A DNA stretch of 64,000 bases from Planctomycetaceae bacterium (GTDB taxonomy: Bacteria > Planctomycetota > Planctomycetia > Pirellulales > Pirellulaceae): the NCBI GenBank assembly GCA_020638995.1, contig JACKHM010000001.1, forward strand, positions 1,674,001 to 1,738,000, given 5' to 3'. The position numbers and the translations under genes were made by a program. The notes beneath the pieces were generated by a model. The model was not told where the DNA came from. It searched no databases and was given only the letters and a program-made list of their open reading frames with translations. Shown here piece by piece: positions 19,201-28,704 of the stretch. Each line of letters opens with the position of its first letter. Positions within the stretch are counted from its first letter, which is position 1.

Positions 19201-20196
19201 GCCGTTATCCAGCGGCCCGTGTGATTCGCCGGTGAGCTTAAGCTGCGGCAACCACGACCAGCGCTCCCACCATTTGGCGTTGCCCGGCTGAACGTCATCA
19301 ACTTCGCGCCATTCCGCTTGATCGATCGGAGCTGGATTTGGGTCGATAACAACGATTTGCACTTTGCGTTGGTAAACAATTGGAAGTGAGATTCGCCGAT
19401 CGCGGAATGATTGCATTAGCAACGGTGCCGTGAACTTTCGCTCCCGCAGCGTTGCCACGAGTTCGCAGGGCCCTTCAACCGTTGGAAGCGTGACAGAAAA
19501 CGGGCGCTTGGACGGAAAGCTGCCGGTCGCGTCCGTATCGACATCGAACTGTTCGGCCCACAATTCGTCGCGTGAACGGGTATCGACTAGCTGAAGCGTA
19601 CAGCGAAGCTCGGCGTTCGGAGTCAATCGATAGGGTTGTACATCGAACGACCACGTCTCTCCGGGGAAGAAGACAAACGAATCGCGATTCGACGTGACCC
19701 GCAAATGATCGCCGGGTGCTCGACGAACGGACAAGCGGTTGCCCTGATCGTCTAATAGGCTGGAAGCGGTGTGCTGGAGATTTCCGACAAAATCGGAGAG
19801 TTTCAACGTGACGGTCTCTTCGTTCTCAGGCTTGCGGTCGCGCTGAAGAACTACTGTGAGCGTAGCAGTATCGGATGCAGTGACCCGCACATCAACGCCG
19901 TCGAAGACTACCGGCGCGGGTTGCCAAATCGTAAGCGCACTGCCTTGATTAACGACCGCAGTCGGCGCGTTTGCCTCGAAGCCCAAGCGCCGAATTTCCG
20001 AGAAAGTTCCGTCGGAAAGTTGCAGGATACCGTTCCAGTGATGTTGCGTCGCTTCACCCCATGTGATGCGCAGCCGTACGTCAAGCTCTTCGCCCGCTGC
20101 GTTACATGTGCTGAGTCCAAAACCAAAAACTTGGATTGCGCAGAACGCGAACGCGACCCGCGACTGACAGGTCAGCTTCGCGAGATAATTCCACAT
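16279..20196 (-). CDS. Very large secreted protein with TIM-barrel-like core
   Basis: 1305 residues from the ATG ending at 20196, which gives a normal signal peptide; an ATG ending at 20250 adds 18 polar residues. The N-terminal third is beta-rich. The central part (from about residue 490) starts with a YTGGLRLVEYLKHVGYSS pattern and has LIPSFHF, YYNPLDSRVQNAIRHVI and FAGVSLQMG, resembling family 10-like hydrolase TIM barrels. Near 1080-1220 is a carbohydrate-binding jelly-roll-like segment (GFERMSSTGDPVDWI...IDDVEVYD). A Pro-rich tail ends the protein. I infer a cell-surface or periplasmic carbohydrate-related protein; the reaction and catalytic residues are not identified. Confidence 0.75.
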   Translation of the reverse strand: MWNYLAKLTCQSRVAFAFCAIQVFGFGLSTCNAAGEELDVRLRITWGEATQHHWNGILQLSDGTFSEIRRLGFEANAPTAVVNQGSALTIWQPAPVVFDGVDVRVTASDTATLTVVLQRDRKPENEETVTLKLSDFVGNLQHTASSLLDDQGNRLSVRRAPGDHLRVTSNRDSFVFFPGETWSFDVQPYRLTPNAELRCTLQLVDTRSRDELWAEQFDVDTDATGSFPSKRPFSVTLPTVEGPCELVATLRERKFTAPLLMQSFRDRRISLPIVYQRKVQIVVIDPNPAPIDQAEWREVDDVQPGNAKWWERWSWLPQLKLTGESHGPLDNGLVSLRQHLGQQLTELAPNGWQAAPLPISRIGAPHLLELEYPNDSPQTLAISVIETNAAGMVTPLGLDSGVDVVRSPTPATPGMEKHRLIFWPKTKTPWLLLSNRRDGKPAAFGKIRVLAGPTSLPPAAIDPTNTETRQLAAYYEKPLFPENFSAPETLDETTQQSLGDWNTFYTGGLRLVEYLKHVGYSSAIISISRDGATIYPSRLLESTPRYDSGALFVSGQDLAQKDVLEMLFRLFDREQLQLIPSFHFATPLLELEALQQRNAAAATGIELIGYDGRSWAARFGTNRGQAPYYNPLDSRVQNAIRHVIDEVVGRYSHHRSFAGVSLQMGPDTFVQMPGTAWGNDDRTIARFKADTNHEVPGDGQTRHRDRATFLNGVGRKIWLDWRAQELAEFYGDIQSDIVRSRPDAKLYLATSGLLASALMRDELQPRLPLRNDFSDTMMQLGLSAKLLQKDIKIVPMRPQRIKPRTALADLAVDLQLRDSPSVDAIFEGDAFASSINYYEPLTFALPSFDAVSPFGPEVTRTWFASHIPSNGFHARAQFTHNVAALDAQLVAEGGWMIPLGQEDSLRKQFAAFRQLPAQRFETVKAASQEAQTSSLVIRTHVVDERTYFYIVNNAPWAATADIDLELSSGGVIQRFGSETPEQPRTVNSGQIWTVELEPYDLVAGYCTGGSFMVVDWRVRFDRIVTAELTALVQEVKSRVNELRSREPLKVIANSGFERMSSTGDPVDWIHANGSGMTIEVSDKESRTGTQSLHMKVTDPKKIAWIRNREFPAPKTGRLSLLAWVRTKDQSSQPQLRMAIDNGRGYYTFATLGKDVDGQAVSERLGNAWPAEPYLFHCDTLPTDLENVSIGFDLVGEGEVWIDDVEVYDLYFFDTELNELIKNVATAHFQLEDGRVADCERFLDGYWPRFVIEHVPPNRVAQLPRANPPERSATPGPSQPTAPPEDKPSGFRRYIPSLPFKLPFSS

Positions 20197-20437
20197 CCTG
20201 TGGGATGCAGTTGATCTGGGGGCCTTCTGCGGACTTCCTTGTCCGACCATGGCATACCCGATGAATTTATTGACAAAGTTGAAGGATCCCGCGGGAGATT
20301 TCTCGCGAGATGGGTTACTTTGGTCTCAATCCTTGAAACCGAAGTACGGAACTCTACCGGTCGCGCTCACGCGAATGTGAACCAACAGGGGCGGGAGTAT
20401 ATACACGTCCTACGGTTTCGAGCCACCCCGTTCTGGC

Positions 20438-21739
20438 TCAACCAATCCCTTCAATCAATTCGCGAGATAGCGGTGCTAGCGACACTCGCTCGGCGCGATT
20501 GACTTGGTCCGTAAACTCATCAATTAACGCGGCCAAGTGTTCAGCCACGTCGCCACAACGGTCGGCAACTTCATTCGCCTCCCAACGGTCATCCGGTTTT
20601 GCATATAGCGACCTTTCCGCGGTTTCATCAACATTCAGAAACCAAGCTGGCGTCCGTACCGCGCGTTGGTTATTGCCAGCAGCAAACGCCGCCTGGCGCC
20701 ACCACGAGGATTCATCCTCTTTCAACTCCAAGAGATCGTGGCCCGTAGCAGATTCGACCGGACCAGTGCCCCCGAACCACCTCCGGAGCGTGACGTAGAG
20801 GTCCGGAGGCTGTACAAGCGATTCGAGCCGCATACAGGACACCTTGTGATCGGGTCGCTGGATCAAAAGCGGCACATTCAAGGTTTCACCAAACAAATCA
20901 CGTTCGCCGGCGCCAATGCGACCATGCTCGCCAAGCGGATACCCTCGCGGCGACGTCACCAACACTAACGTATCATTTGCCAGTTCGTGCGCTTTGATCG
21001 CTTCAAGCAACGACCCTAGGCACGCATCAATAACACACACCTGAGCCGCATATGCATGCATGACACGCAAGACTTCATCCGGATCGTGCGATCGCTCAAG
21101 CTTCCACTGCGGCGGAGTGATCTCGGCGTAAGCTTCAGGATCGTCTTCGTCTCGGAAACGCTCTGCAATTTCTGCTGGAGCATCCCAAGGGCCATTCATT
21201 CCCTTCGAATGCAACCACAGCAAACCCGGCTCTTTGGCGTCAGCCAACCACTCGAAGGCCGCCAACATCAATTGAGCAAAACGAGTTTCTTCGATCGTAC
21301 CCGCCAGCGAAGTCGGTTCATCGTGATCCAACGATACTTGTTCGCCAAAATCTGCCGCCAGCGGATGACCTAGCAGTGCCGCCTCATCGGTCAGCAGTGT
21401 GGCACGCAGGCCCCCCCGCTCAACCAGCGTTGCTAAACTACGTTCGGGACGATCGGTCCGGCACAGCGCATGAACACCGCTCCAATAAGCCCGATACAGC
21501 AAGTTCAAATCGCTAGAATCAGCAGTCGCATACTCGAACAGCAGGCTCTCGCTGGCTAGTTGGTTCATCGCCGGCGTGTCGATCCACGTATTTCCGTAAG
21601 GGCCGAGAAAGCCCGCTCCCAGTCGATCAATGACAATTACTACCGCGTTTCGTACGGTTGAGGCGTCTTCGTCCAAGCTGTTCTCCGGTTCGGGAGCTAT
21701 TGGTTCGAGAATTGACAACACAAGTAGCTTACACGCCAA
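20438..21739 (-). CDS. Sulfatase-fold protein lacking the formylglycine motif
   Basis: 433 residues. The N-terminal block (AVVIVIDRLGAGFLGPYG...TPAMNQLASES) clearly matches sulfatases, but where the C-x-P-S-R signature is expected the sequence reads LNLLYRAYWSG, so neither the Cys that becomes formylglycine nor the neighbouring Ser is present. The first metal pair D-D is D-R, and the later D-H site is replaced (TSPRGYPLGEHG). It is probably not an active sulfatase and may have a binding or phosphoesterase-like role. There is no clear signal peptide. It is divergent from the moxR operon across 114 bases. Confidence 0.8.
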   Translation of the reverse strand: MACKLLVLSILEPIAPEPENSLDEDASTVRNAVVIVIDRLGAGFLGPYGNTWIDTPAMNQLASESLLFEYATADSSDLNLLYRAYWSGVHALCRTDRPERSLATLVERGGLRATLLTDEAALLGHPLAADFGEQVSLDHDEPTSLAGTIEETRFAQLMLAAFEWLADAKEPGLLWLHSKGMNGPWDAPAEIAERFRDEDDPEAYAEITPPQWKLERSHDPDEVLRVMHAYAAQVCVIDACLGSLLEAIKAHELANDTLVLVTSPRGYPLGEHGRIGAGERDLFGETLNVPLLIQRPDHKVSCMRLESLVQPPDLYVTLRRWFGGTGPVESATGHDLLELKEDESSWWRQAAFAAGNNQRAVRTPAWFLNVDETAERSLYAKPDDRWEANEVADRCGDVAEHLAALIDEFTDQVNRAERVSLAPLSRELIEGIG

Positions 21740-21853
21740 CCTGACGTTGCTCGACGGGGTTGGTTCGGCCTTGACAGAAGAAAAACTGACCCAAAGAATC
21801 AGCAGACACGTAGTGAATCAGTACCGAACGACCCTACCAGATGGAGCAATATA

Positions 21854-22843
21854 GTGCAGGCTGACGTTCAGCAAGTCAAAGATCAGGTGGCTCAGCAGGC
21901 CGAATTGTTGCATCAGCTCAACTCGGAACTTCGCAAAGTCATCATCGGCCAGGAGCACATGCTCTCGCGGCTGCTAATCGGCATGTTGACTCATGGTCAC
22001 GTATTACTGGAAGGTGTGCCAGGCCTTGCAAAGACAACCGCGATCAAAGCGTTAGCCGACGCTCTCTCGACCAGTTTTCAGCGCATTCAGTTCACGCCCG
22101 ATCTCCTTCCCGCCGATTTGATCGGCACGATGATTTATCTGCCAGGCCAGGGCGGCTTCCAGACTCGCAAGGGACCTATCTTCGCCAACTTTATCTTGGC
22201 GGACGAAATCAACCGCGCTCCTTCTAAAGTCCAGTCCGCTCTGTTGGAAGCGATGCAAGAGAAGCAAGTCACAATCGGCGACGAGACGTTCCCGCTCGAA
22301 GGCCTATTCCTGGTAATGGCAACTCAGAATCCTATCGAGCAGGAGGGAACTTATCCGCTGCCCGAAGCGCAAGTCGACCGGTTTATGCTCAAAGTCAAGA
22401 TCGATTATCCCAAGCTGAATGAGGAACGCAAAGTTCTCGATATGGCGCTCGAAGGGACTTCGAACAAGATCAAACCCGTGATGTCCGCCGGCGACATCTT
22501 TCAGATGCAGGAGGTCGTCCGGCGCATTTACGTCGACGATCAAGTTAAGGATTACATAATCAACCTGGTACAAGCGACGCGTTCGCCCGACAAGTTTGGC
22601 ATTAAGGATCTTGCTCCACTGATCGACTATGGCGGTTCACCGCGAGCCACTATCTTTCTGGGGCTCGCGGCGCGCGCGAGCGCGTTTCTCAATGGGCGTG
22701 GCTACGTCACGCCGCAGGACGTCAAGGACACCGCCCACGACGTTCTGCGACATCGCGTCATCTTGACCTACGAGGCCGAAGCCGAACAAGTCAGTAGCGA
22801 ACAGGTAATCTCGACGATACTTAGCACGGTTCCTGTTCCTTGA
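21854..22843 (+). CDS. MoxR family AAA+ ATPase
   Basis: 329 residues, starting at GTG. Walker A is GVPGLAKT, Walker B is ILADEINRAPSK, and the sensor region is MATQNPIEQEGTYPLPEAQ, all typical of MoxR ATPases. MoxR proteins are chaperone-like and work with VWA proteins to assemble or activate membrane complexes. It is the first gene of an operon running to about 31.4 kb with DUF58, VWA and Bat proteins, the standard partner set. The DUF58 gene starts 19 bases downstream. Confidence 0.97.
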   Translation: MQADVQQVKDQVAQQAELLHQLNSELRKVIIGQEHMLSRLLIGMLTHGHVLLEGVPGLAKTTAIKALADALSTSFQRIQFTPDLLPADLIGTMIYLPGQGGFQTRKGPIFANFILADEINRAPSKVQSALLEAMQEKQVTIGDETFPLEGLFLVMATQNPIEQEGTYPLPEAQVDRFMLKVKIDYPKLNEERKVLDMALEGTSNKIKPVMSAGDIFQMQEVVRRIYVDDQVKDYIINLVQATRSPDKFGIKDLAPLIDYGGSPRATIFLGLAARASAFLNGRGYVTPQDVKDTAHDVLRHRVILTYEAEAEQVSSEQVISTILSTVPVP

Positions 22844-22862
22844 AATCACACCTCGCAAGCTC

Positions 22863-23750
22863 ATGCCCGCCACCAATGTTGCCGAGATCCTGAAAAAGGT
22901 CCAACGTATTCAGATCGTCGCGAACCGCACGGTCAACGATATGTTTGCGGGCCAATACAAGAGCGTCTTCCGCGGGCGAGGCATGGAATTTGACGAGGTA
23001 CGCCAGTATCAACCAGGCGATGACATTAGAACGATCGATTGGAACGTCACCGCCCGCACAGGCGACTGCTTCATCAAGCGTTATTGTGAAGAACGCGAGT
23101 TAACCGTCCTGTTCGTCGTCGACATTTCTGCATCCGGAGTCTTCGGATCGACGGACCATTCGAAGCTAGATCTCGTAATCGAGATCTCAGCGATGTTGAT
23201 GTTCTCAGCATTGAAAAACAATGACAAGGTTGGCCTGATCACGTTCTGCGATGATGTGATCGATTTCATCCCACCGCGCAAGGGGAAAGGCCACGTTTTG
23301 AGAATGATTCGCCAGTTGGTGGACGTAGATCCTGTCGCACGCGAGACGAATATCGACACAGCACTCGAGTTTCTGAATCGCGTTCAGAAGCGGCGCGCCG
23401 TCGTGTTCTTGATTAGCGACTTTCTCAGCGAAGTGCCTCGCAAAACATTGGCAATCTCAAACCGGCGGCATGACCTGACCGCGATTACGGTGTCTGACCA
23501 ACGCGAACTGACACTGCCAGATGTCGGGTTCGTCAGATTGCGTGACGCGGAAACCGGCGAAGTCGTCGAAGTCGATACGCATCACCCTCGCGTTCGTGAA
23601 CTGTTCACCGCGCATAACGAACAACGCAACGAAGCCCTCTCGCGGCAACTAAAACGGATGGGAGTCGATCAGTTGCCCGTCGGCACGCAAGGCGACTATC
23701 TGCTAAGCTTGCGAAAGTTCTTCCGTATGAGGGAGAAGCGATTTCGCTAG
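22863..23750 (+). CDS. DUF58 domain protein
   Basis: 295 residues with the DUF58 block GRGMEFDEVRQYQPGDDIRTIDWNVTAR cut short here as FDEVRQYQPGDD and IDWNVTAR, followed by a VWA-like fold (VVDISASGVFGS, about residues 85-96). The DxSxS-type metal site reads DISAS. No transmembrane segment, so it is cytoplasmic. DUF58 proteins occur next to MoxR and are thought to be its partners. It follows moxR by 19 bases. Confidence 0.95.
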   Translation: MPATNVAEILKKVQRIQIVANRTVNDMFAGQYKSVFRGRGMEFDEVRQYQPGDDIRTIDWNVTARTGDCFIKRYCEERELTVLFVVDISASGVFGSTDHSKLDLVIEISAMLMFSALKNNDKVGLITFCDDVIDFIPPRKGKGHVLRMIRQLVDVDPVARETNIDTALEFLNRVQKRRAVVFLISDFLSEVPRKTLAISNRRHDLTAITVSDQRELTLPDVGFVRLRDAETGEVVEVDTHHPRVRELFTAHNEQRNEALSRQLKRMGVDQLPVGTQGDYLLSLRKFFRMREKRFR

Positions 23751-23754
23751 TACG

Positions 23755-24810
23755 ATGCGAAATACACGACGAGAACCCGTTGCAATTGCAAAGTCGGCTG
23801 TGTTCGGCCCACCAAGGCGGAACGTGACGGGCACATTCGTGACACTCCTGCTGATCCTGGTCGTCGGCTGCGGCGGCCAAGGCGAGATGGACGATCAGAG
23901 AACGGACGCTCCGCGTGTTGCACAAACGAAGATAGAACGCGGCCCCGTCACCGTCACGGTCGAAGTCTCTCCTGAACCGGCTCGGCTGTCGGACGAACCG
24001 ACGCTGACACTGACCATCGATCACGAACAAGGAGTCGACGTGGAACCTCCACCGTTTGGTGAATCGATGGGGGACTTCATCATTCGAGACTTTCGCGAAC
24101 CGCTGCCGATCATTCGCGATCAACATCAGATAATTCGCCAAGTCTACACGCTTGAGCCAACATCGACCGGCGCGTTGCAGATCGATCCCATCCGTATTAC
24201 GTTCCTTGACGCTCGCATCAACGGCGATGGCAAGTCACACACCATCGAGACCGAGGCGCTCACGCTTAACGTATTGTCCGTCGTCGCATCCGACGCACCC
24301 ACACTAGCCGACTTGGAAGGTTTTGCTGCGCCGATTGATTTGGCGCCTTCGCGGGCATGGATCGTATGGACGGTGTGTGGGGGAATTGCGCTGTTGTTCG
24401 CCGCGTTCGTAATCCTCTTGATCTTGGCTCGTCGCAGGGCGGCTGAATCGGAAACACAACTGACGCCGCGTGAATTGGCAAATCGCGAGTTGGAGAAGCT
24501 TTGGCGCGACGATGCCACTCGCGAAGACGTGAAGTTGTTCTACGTTCGTCTGACGTCCATCGTTCGCACCTATATTGAGGGCACAACCGGTGTTCATGCT
24601 CCGGAGCAGACGACAGAAGAATTCCTTCGCGAGATTGGGGAAGGCACACGATTCCCACAAGAAGAACGGGAGCGACTGAAAGGGTTCCTTGAATCAGCGG
24701 ATCTCGTCAAGTTTGCCAAGCACCTTCCGCAAGCCTCCGACATTCACGAATCGTATCATCGCGCTCGTCGTTTTGTCGGCTTGACCGGGGGAGACGCAAC
24801 AGATGAGTGA
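23755..24810 (+). CDS. Lipoprotein with DUF4381-like C-terminus
   Basis: 351 residues as given; an internal GTG at 23824 would place the lipoprotein signal (LLLILVVGCGG) at the very N-terminus and may be the real start. After a periplasmic beta-rich domain (about 50-195, BatD-like Ig fold) comes a transmembrane helix (about 205-225) and a cytoplasmic helical domain (LTPRELANRELEKLW...VKLFYVRLTSIVRTYI) of the kind in DUF4381 proteins of Bat operons. The last bases overlap the start of the next VWA gene, so the two are coupled. Confidence 0.85.
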   Translation: MRNTRREPVAIAKSAVFGPPRRNVTGTFVTLLLILVVGCGGQGEMDDQRTDAPRVAQTKIERGPVTVTVEVSPEPARLSDEPTLTLTIDHEQGVDVEPPPFGESMGDFIIRDFREPLPIIRDQHQIIRQVYTLEPTSTGALQIDPIRITFLDARINGDGKSHTIETEALTLNVLSVVASDAPTLADLEGFAAPIDLAPSRAWIVWTVCGGIALLFAAFVILLILARRRAAESETQLTPRELANRELEKLWRDDATREDVKLFYVRLTSIVRTYIEGTTGVHAPEQTTEEFLREIGEGTRFPQEERERLKGFLESADLVKFAKHLPQASDIHESYHRARRFVGLTGGDATDE

Positions 24811-25873
24811 GTTGCGATTGGCCGAACCGATGTGGCTCTTGATGACCGTGCCCCTAGTTGTGGTCACATTACTTTCGCTGCGCGGCGAGCGACGCGGGGC
24901 GGTGGTCTATTCAAGCGTGCGATTACTTGAGACGCTTCCGATCACTTTCGCACAGCGTCTGAAACGTCTCTTGCCGGCGTTGCGGTGCGCAGGCATGTTG
25001 CTCATGATCATCGCACTCGCGCGACCGCAACACGGGTTAAAAGACTTCCGCATTCAAACCGAAGGTATCTCGATCGTCATGTGCATCGATCGGTCTGGGT
25101 CGATGCAAGCACTCGACTTTCAACTGGATGGCAAAAGAGTCGATCGTTTGGAAGCAGTGAAGTCCGTGTTCCATAACTTTGTTGCCGGCGATGGAAATCT
25201 GCCGGGAAGACCTGACGACCAAATCGGACTGGTTTCTTTCGGCGGTTTTGCCGAGGCCAAGGCACCGTTGACCCTGGATCACGGAGCGTTGCTGGATGTG
25301 CTCAAGGCCGTGCAAATCGCCGAGCCGGTTTATGACCGGGAAGGCAATGTCATCAATCGCCGGTACCTGGAGGAAGAGCGCGCCACCGCGATCGGCGATG
25401 CGGTAGCGCTGGCCGTCGAGCGTTTGCGAGATTCACAGGCGAAGAGCAAGGTGATCATATTACTATCCGACGGCGAGAATACAGCAGGTGCGATCGAACC
25501 GGAAGATGCTGCCAAGGCGGCTGCGAGTTTTGGAATCACAATCTATTCCATCGGCGTCGGCACAACCGGGTCTGCGCCATTCAAAATGATCGATCCATTC
25601 GGTCGCGAGCAGCTTGTCCGTCAGCCTGTACGACTGGACGAAGCGGCGCTCAAGTCACTGGCTGAGGCAACCCAGGGGCGTTACTTCAACGCCAAGAGCA
25701 CGAACGCGTTGGAGGATGTGTATTCCGACATCGACCGCTTGGAAAAGACGGAATTGGAAGGACGCCTTTACACCGAATATCGCGAGTTGTTTCAGTGGTG
25801 GCTGCTTCCAGGAATCACGTTGATCGTGATCGAATTGACGCTGCGATGCACCCGTTACAGATCTTTACCGTAG
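24803..25873 (+). CDS. batA: VWA domain membrane protein (BatA)
   Basis: 356 residues: two N-terminal transmembrane helices (about 10-25 and 52-72), then a von Willebrand A domain with the metal site DRSGS (CIDRSGSMQ, about 96) and the later SDGENTAG loop, and a C-terminal transmembrane helix (WWLLPGITLIVIEL). This is the BatA arrangement. Such proteins are inner-membrane partners of MoxR; Bat proteins have been linked to stress tolerance, but the process is not defined. The start overlaps the previous gene by 8 bases. A 150-base gap separates it from batB, where another promoter could sit. Confidence 0.92.
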   Translation: MSELRLAEPMWLLMTVPLVVVTLLSLRGERRGAVVYSSVRLLETLPITFAQRLKRLLPALRCAGMLLMIIALARPQHGLKDFRIQTEGISIVMCIDRSGSMQALDFQLDGKRVDRLEAVKSVFHNFVAGDGNLPGRPDDQIGLVSFGGFAEAKAPLTLDHGALLDVLKAVQIAEPVYDREGNVINRRYLEEERATAIGDAVALAVERLRDSQAKSKVIILLSDGENTAGAIEPEDAAKAAASFGITIYSIGVGTTGSAPFKMIDPFGREQLVRQPVRLDEAALKSLAEATQGRYFNAKSTNALEDVYSDIDRLEKTELEGRLYTEYRELFQWWLLPGITLIVIELTLRCTRYRSLP

Positions 25874-26023
25874 AGCGGCCATACGTTCCACCGTAGTGAC
25901 CCCGAGACCATGGTTTTCATCGAACGACCGTTTTCATCAAAGGACCAATCACCGGCTAGACGTTACAACTACCCGCACCGGGCTCGTCACAGCGAAGCGT
26001 GACAGCCCAAAAAGCCAACATAT

Positions 26024-27055
26024 ATGTCCTTCGAATCACCACGACTCCTGTTGCTACTCTGGATGCTGCCCGCGGTCGGCGGATTGGTCGTCTACGCAAA
26101 TCGTCGGCGACGCGCTGCCGCGCATCGATTTGCGGGCGACGTCATGCTACACCGCTTGGTGCCAACAATGGCCAACGCACGCAGTTGGGGGAAACTCGCT
26201 GTCCTACTCGTCGGTTTGGGTATCTTGATCTTTGCCGCCGCACGGCCTCGCTGGGGCGTGTACTTCGAAGACGTCCAAACGCGCGGCGTCGATATGTTTG
26301 TGCTGCTGGACGTCTCACGATCGATGCTAGCCGAAGATGTAGCCCCTAATCGACTGGAACGCGCCAAGTCAGACATCCGGGATCTGTTGCAATACTTGAA
26401 GGGCGACCGAGTGGGTTTAATTGCCTTTGCGGGAGCAGCTGTCGTTCAGACTCCGCTGACGACCGACCAAGGATTCTTTCAGTTAGTTCTGGATGAAACG
26501 GATGTGGACAGCGCTCCACGAGGTGGCAGCCTAATCGGTGATGCGATCCGCAAAGCACTCGAAGCGATGGAACCTCGACACGACCGTGACCAAGTCATTG
26601 TGCTGATCACCGATGGTGAAGACCACGACTCCTTTCCAGCCGAGGCTGCAAAGGCCGCGGCGGAGCGCGATGTGAAAGTGATTTGCGTGGGACTCGGTGA
26701 CACGGAGGAAGGGATGCGGATTCCAATGCGCGACGAATCTGGCCAACTCTCGTACATGAAACACGACGGCCAGGAAGTCTGGTCAAAAATGGATGAGAAA
26801 CTTCTCAAAGAGATCGCCCTCACGACAAATGGAGCCTACATCCCTGCCAAGACGCGTGCGTACGATTTAGGACAAGTCTACTCGCAACATCTAGCGGGGC
26901 TTACGCGAGGCGAGATCAATGCGGAGAAGCGAAAACGATATCGCGAACGATTCCAGTTGTTCGTCGTACTAGGTTTAGCGGCGCTCTTGCTGGAGATGGT
27001 CATCCCCCGATATCCTCGGCAACGTCAGGATTCCTATTCGCTGGTGGATGTATGA
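26024..27055 (+). CDS. batB: VWA domain membrane protein (BatB)
   Basis: 343 residues: N-terminal transmembrane helices (about 5-22 and 57-77), VWA domain with DVSRS (LLDVSRSMLAED, about 93-104) and the TDGEDHDS loop, and a C-terminal transmembrane helix (FVVLGLAALLLEMVI). It is a paralogue of the preceding BatA. The stop overlaps the start of the TPR gene (ATGA), indicating coupled translation. Confidence 0.93.
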   Translation: MSFESPRLLLLLWMLPAVGGLVVYANRRRRAAAHRFAGDVMLHRLVPTMANARSWGKLAVLLVGLGILIFAAARPRWGVYFEDVQTRGVDMFVLLDVSRSMLAEDVAPNRLERAKSDIRDLLQYLKGDRVGLIAFAGAAVVQTPLTTDQGFFQLVLDETDVDSAPRGGSLIGDAIRKALEAMEPRHDRDQVIVLITDGEDHDSFPAEAAKAAAERDVKVICVGLGDTEEGMRIPMRDESGQLSYMKHDGQEVWSKMDEKLLKEIALTTNGAYIPAKTRAYDLGQVYSQHLAGLTRGEINAEKRKRYRERFQLFVVLGLAALLLEMVIPRYPRQRQDSYSLVDV

Positions 27056-28704
27056 TGTTTCACAATCGCGGCCGATGGACACTTTTACGCAGCAGCTTCT
27101 GGCTTTGTGCTGTTGTGCTTGCCTGCGATTCAGCGCACAGTGCGACGGCTTCCGCGCGGAAACAGGTTCGCACCGGTCTCGAACAGCATCAGGCGGGTGA
27201 CTATGCGGCAGCCGCCGAGTCTTTCGCCGAGGCACAGAAGAGCTTGCCGGAAGAACCGCGAGTTGTCTATGACCGCGCGTGTGCATTAGCCGCAGCCGGC
27301 AACCGCGAGGAAGCAACCGATCTGTTTCAGCAAGCTGCGATCGCTCGCGAGCCCGGACTCGTCGCCTCGTCGCACTACAATCTCGGCTGCCTCGTGGCGG
27401 AGGAGGCGAGAGCGCTGTTTGGCGACCAACCCGAGGAGGCTGACGTCGCGGCACGCGAGCAAGGGGTCAAACTACTTCATCAGGCCGTCATGCACTACCG
27501 CGACTGTTTGCGCGTCGACAGCGATCATGCTGCGGCAAGGAAGAATCTCGAAACGATTCGGTTGTGGATTAAGCACATGGAAGCGGTCTGGGCGCAACGT
27601 GACCGCGAGAAACGACGCGACGAAATGGACCTGCTCCAGTTCCTGGATTGGATTGACGCTGAGCAGCGAACACTGGAAGCGGCTACGAAGGCGCTCGGTC
27701 AGATCGATGGTTCGCCGCGTCAACGACAAGCCGTCTCGCGAACCGAGGATGCGCAGCGACTTCTGGCAGACGAGATCGATCCACTACAACAGAAGCTAGA
27801 AGCAGCACTCACCGGCGATCAGCCAGCAGACGCTACAACTGCTCAAGCGGTGCAGGCCTTGAACCAGATCGCGCAACGGGCAAAAAGTGCGATGTTCCGG
27901 TCGGCGGATGAGCTAGTCGGGCGCGAGTTGCCGTCCGCGTTGGTTGCACAGGACGAAGCCATCGACGCCTTAGATGAAGTCTACCGTGCTGTCGCTCCCT
28001 ACGAACACCTACTGCAAAAGGCGACTAAAGTCGAGCAATCGCTCGTCGAAACCACCGTCTCGATCGCAGAGGACGACATCGACGAAGCGTTGGTGGATCG
28101 AGAAGCGATTGCGCGCGATCAGCGCTATGTGGCGGGCTGGAGTGAGTCGCTACCGGCACGAGCGGAACAAGGACTCGCACAGATTGAAGCGGGTAGTGGC
28201 ACGCATTCTGAAATCGGACCACCCACCGACGAGCAGCAGAAAGAACAACAGCAATTGCAAGCTGCATTGAAAGAGTCGTACGAGAAAGCGATCGAACTGG
28301 CACCTAAGGTCACTGAACTGGCCAACGGCGCCGCGAGCGACATCGCCGACGAAAAGTGGGATGTTGCGAGACCTAAACAGGAGGAAGCATTGAAGTTACT
28401 CCAGGAAATCAGCCCCAAAACTCCGCCCAACGAAAATCAACAGGACCAACAAGGCGAACAAAACGAAGACAAGCAAGATCAGCAAGACAACCAACCAGAT
28501 GAACAGCAAGGCGACGAGGGCAACCAGCAACAAGATCAGCAGCGGCAAGAAAAGAGTAGTGAACAGAAGCAGCAAGATCTTTCGCGGCAACAGGCCGAAG
28601 CATTACTGAGTAAGGCTCGGCAACGTGAGCGTGAGTATCGCGAACGGCAAAAGGCTCAGATCCAGGCGATGCAGGGCACCATTCAAGTCGATCGGGATTG
28701 GTGA
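27052..28704 (+). CDS. batC: TPR protein with Gln/Asp/Glu-rich tail (BatC-like)
   Basis: 550 residues with a signal peptide, then TPR units at about residues 38-150 (GDYAAAAESFAEAQKSLP, VVYDRACALAAAGNREEA), a long helical middle and a strongly low-complexity Gln/Asp/Glu-rich segment (about 462-515), ending in a basic coiled coil and the dipeptide DW. Position between batB and batD and the TPR content fit BatC. It is probably periplasmic and acts as an adaptor. It overlaps both neighbours. Confidence 0.85.
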   Translation: MMFHNRGRWTLLRSSFWLCAVVLACDSAHSATASARKQVRTGLEQHQAGDYAAAAESFAEAQKSLPEEPRVVYDRACALAAAGNREEATDLFQQAAIAREPGLVASSHYNLGCLVAEEARALFGDQPEEADVAAREQGVKLLHQAVMHYRDCLRVDSDHAAARKNLETIRLWIKHMEAVWAQRDREKRRDEMDLLQFLDWIDAEQRTLEAATKALGQIDGSPRQRQAVSRTEDAQRLLADEIDPLQQKLEAALTGDQPADATTAQAVQALNQIAQRAKSAMFRSADELVGRELPSALVAQDEAIDALDEVYRAVAPYEHLLQKATKVEQSLVETTVSIAEDDIDEALVDREAIARDQRYVAGWSESLPARAEQGLAQIEAGSGTHSEIGPPTDEQQKEQQQLQAALKESYEKAIELAPKVTELANGAASDIADEKWDVARPKQEEALKLLQEISPKTPPNENQQDQQGEQNEDKQDQQDNQPDEQQGDEGNQQQDQQRQEKSSEQKQQDLSRQQAEALLSKARQREREYRERQKAQIQAMQGTIQVDRDW

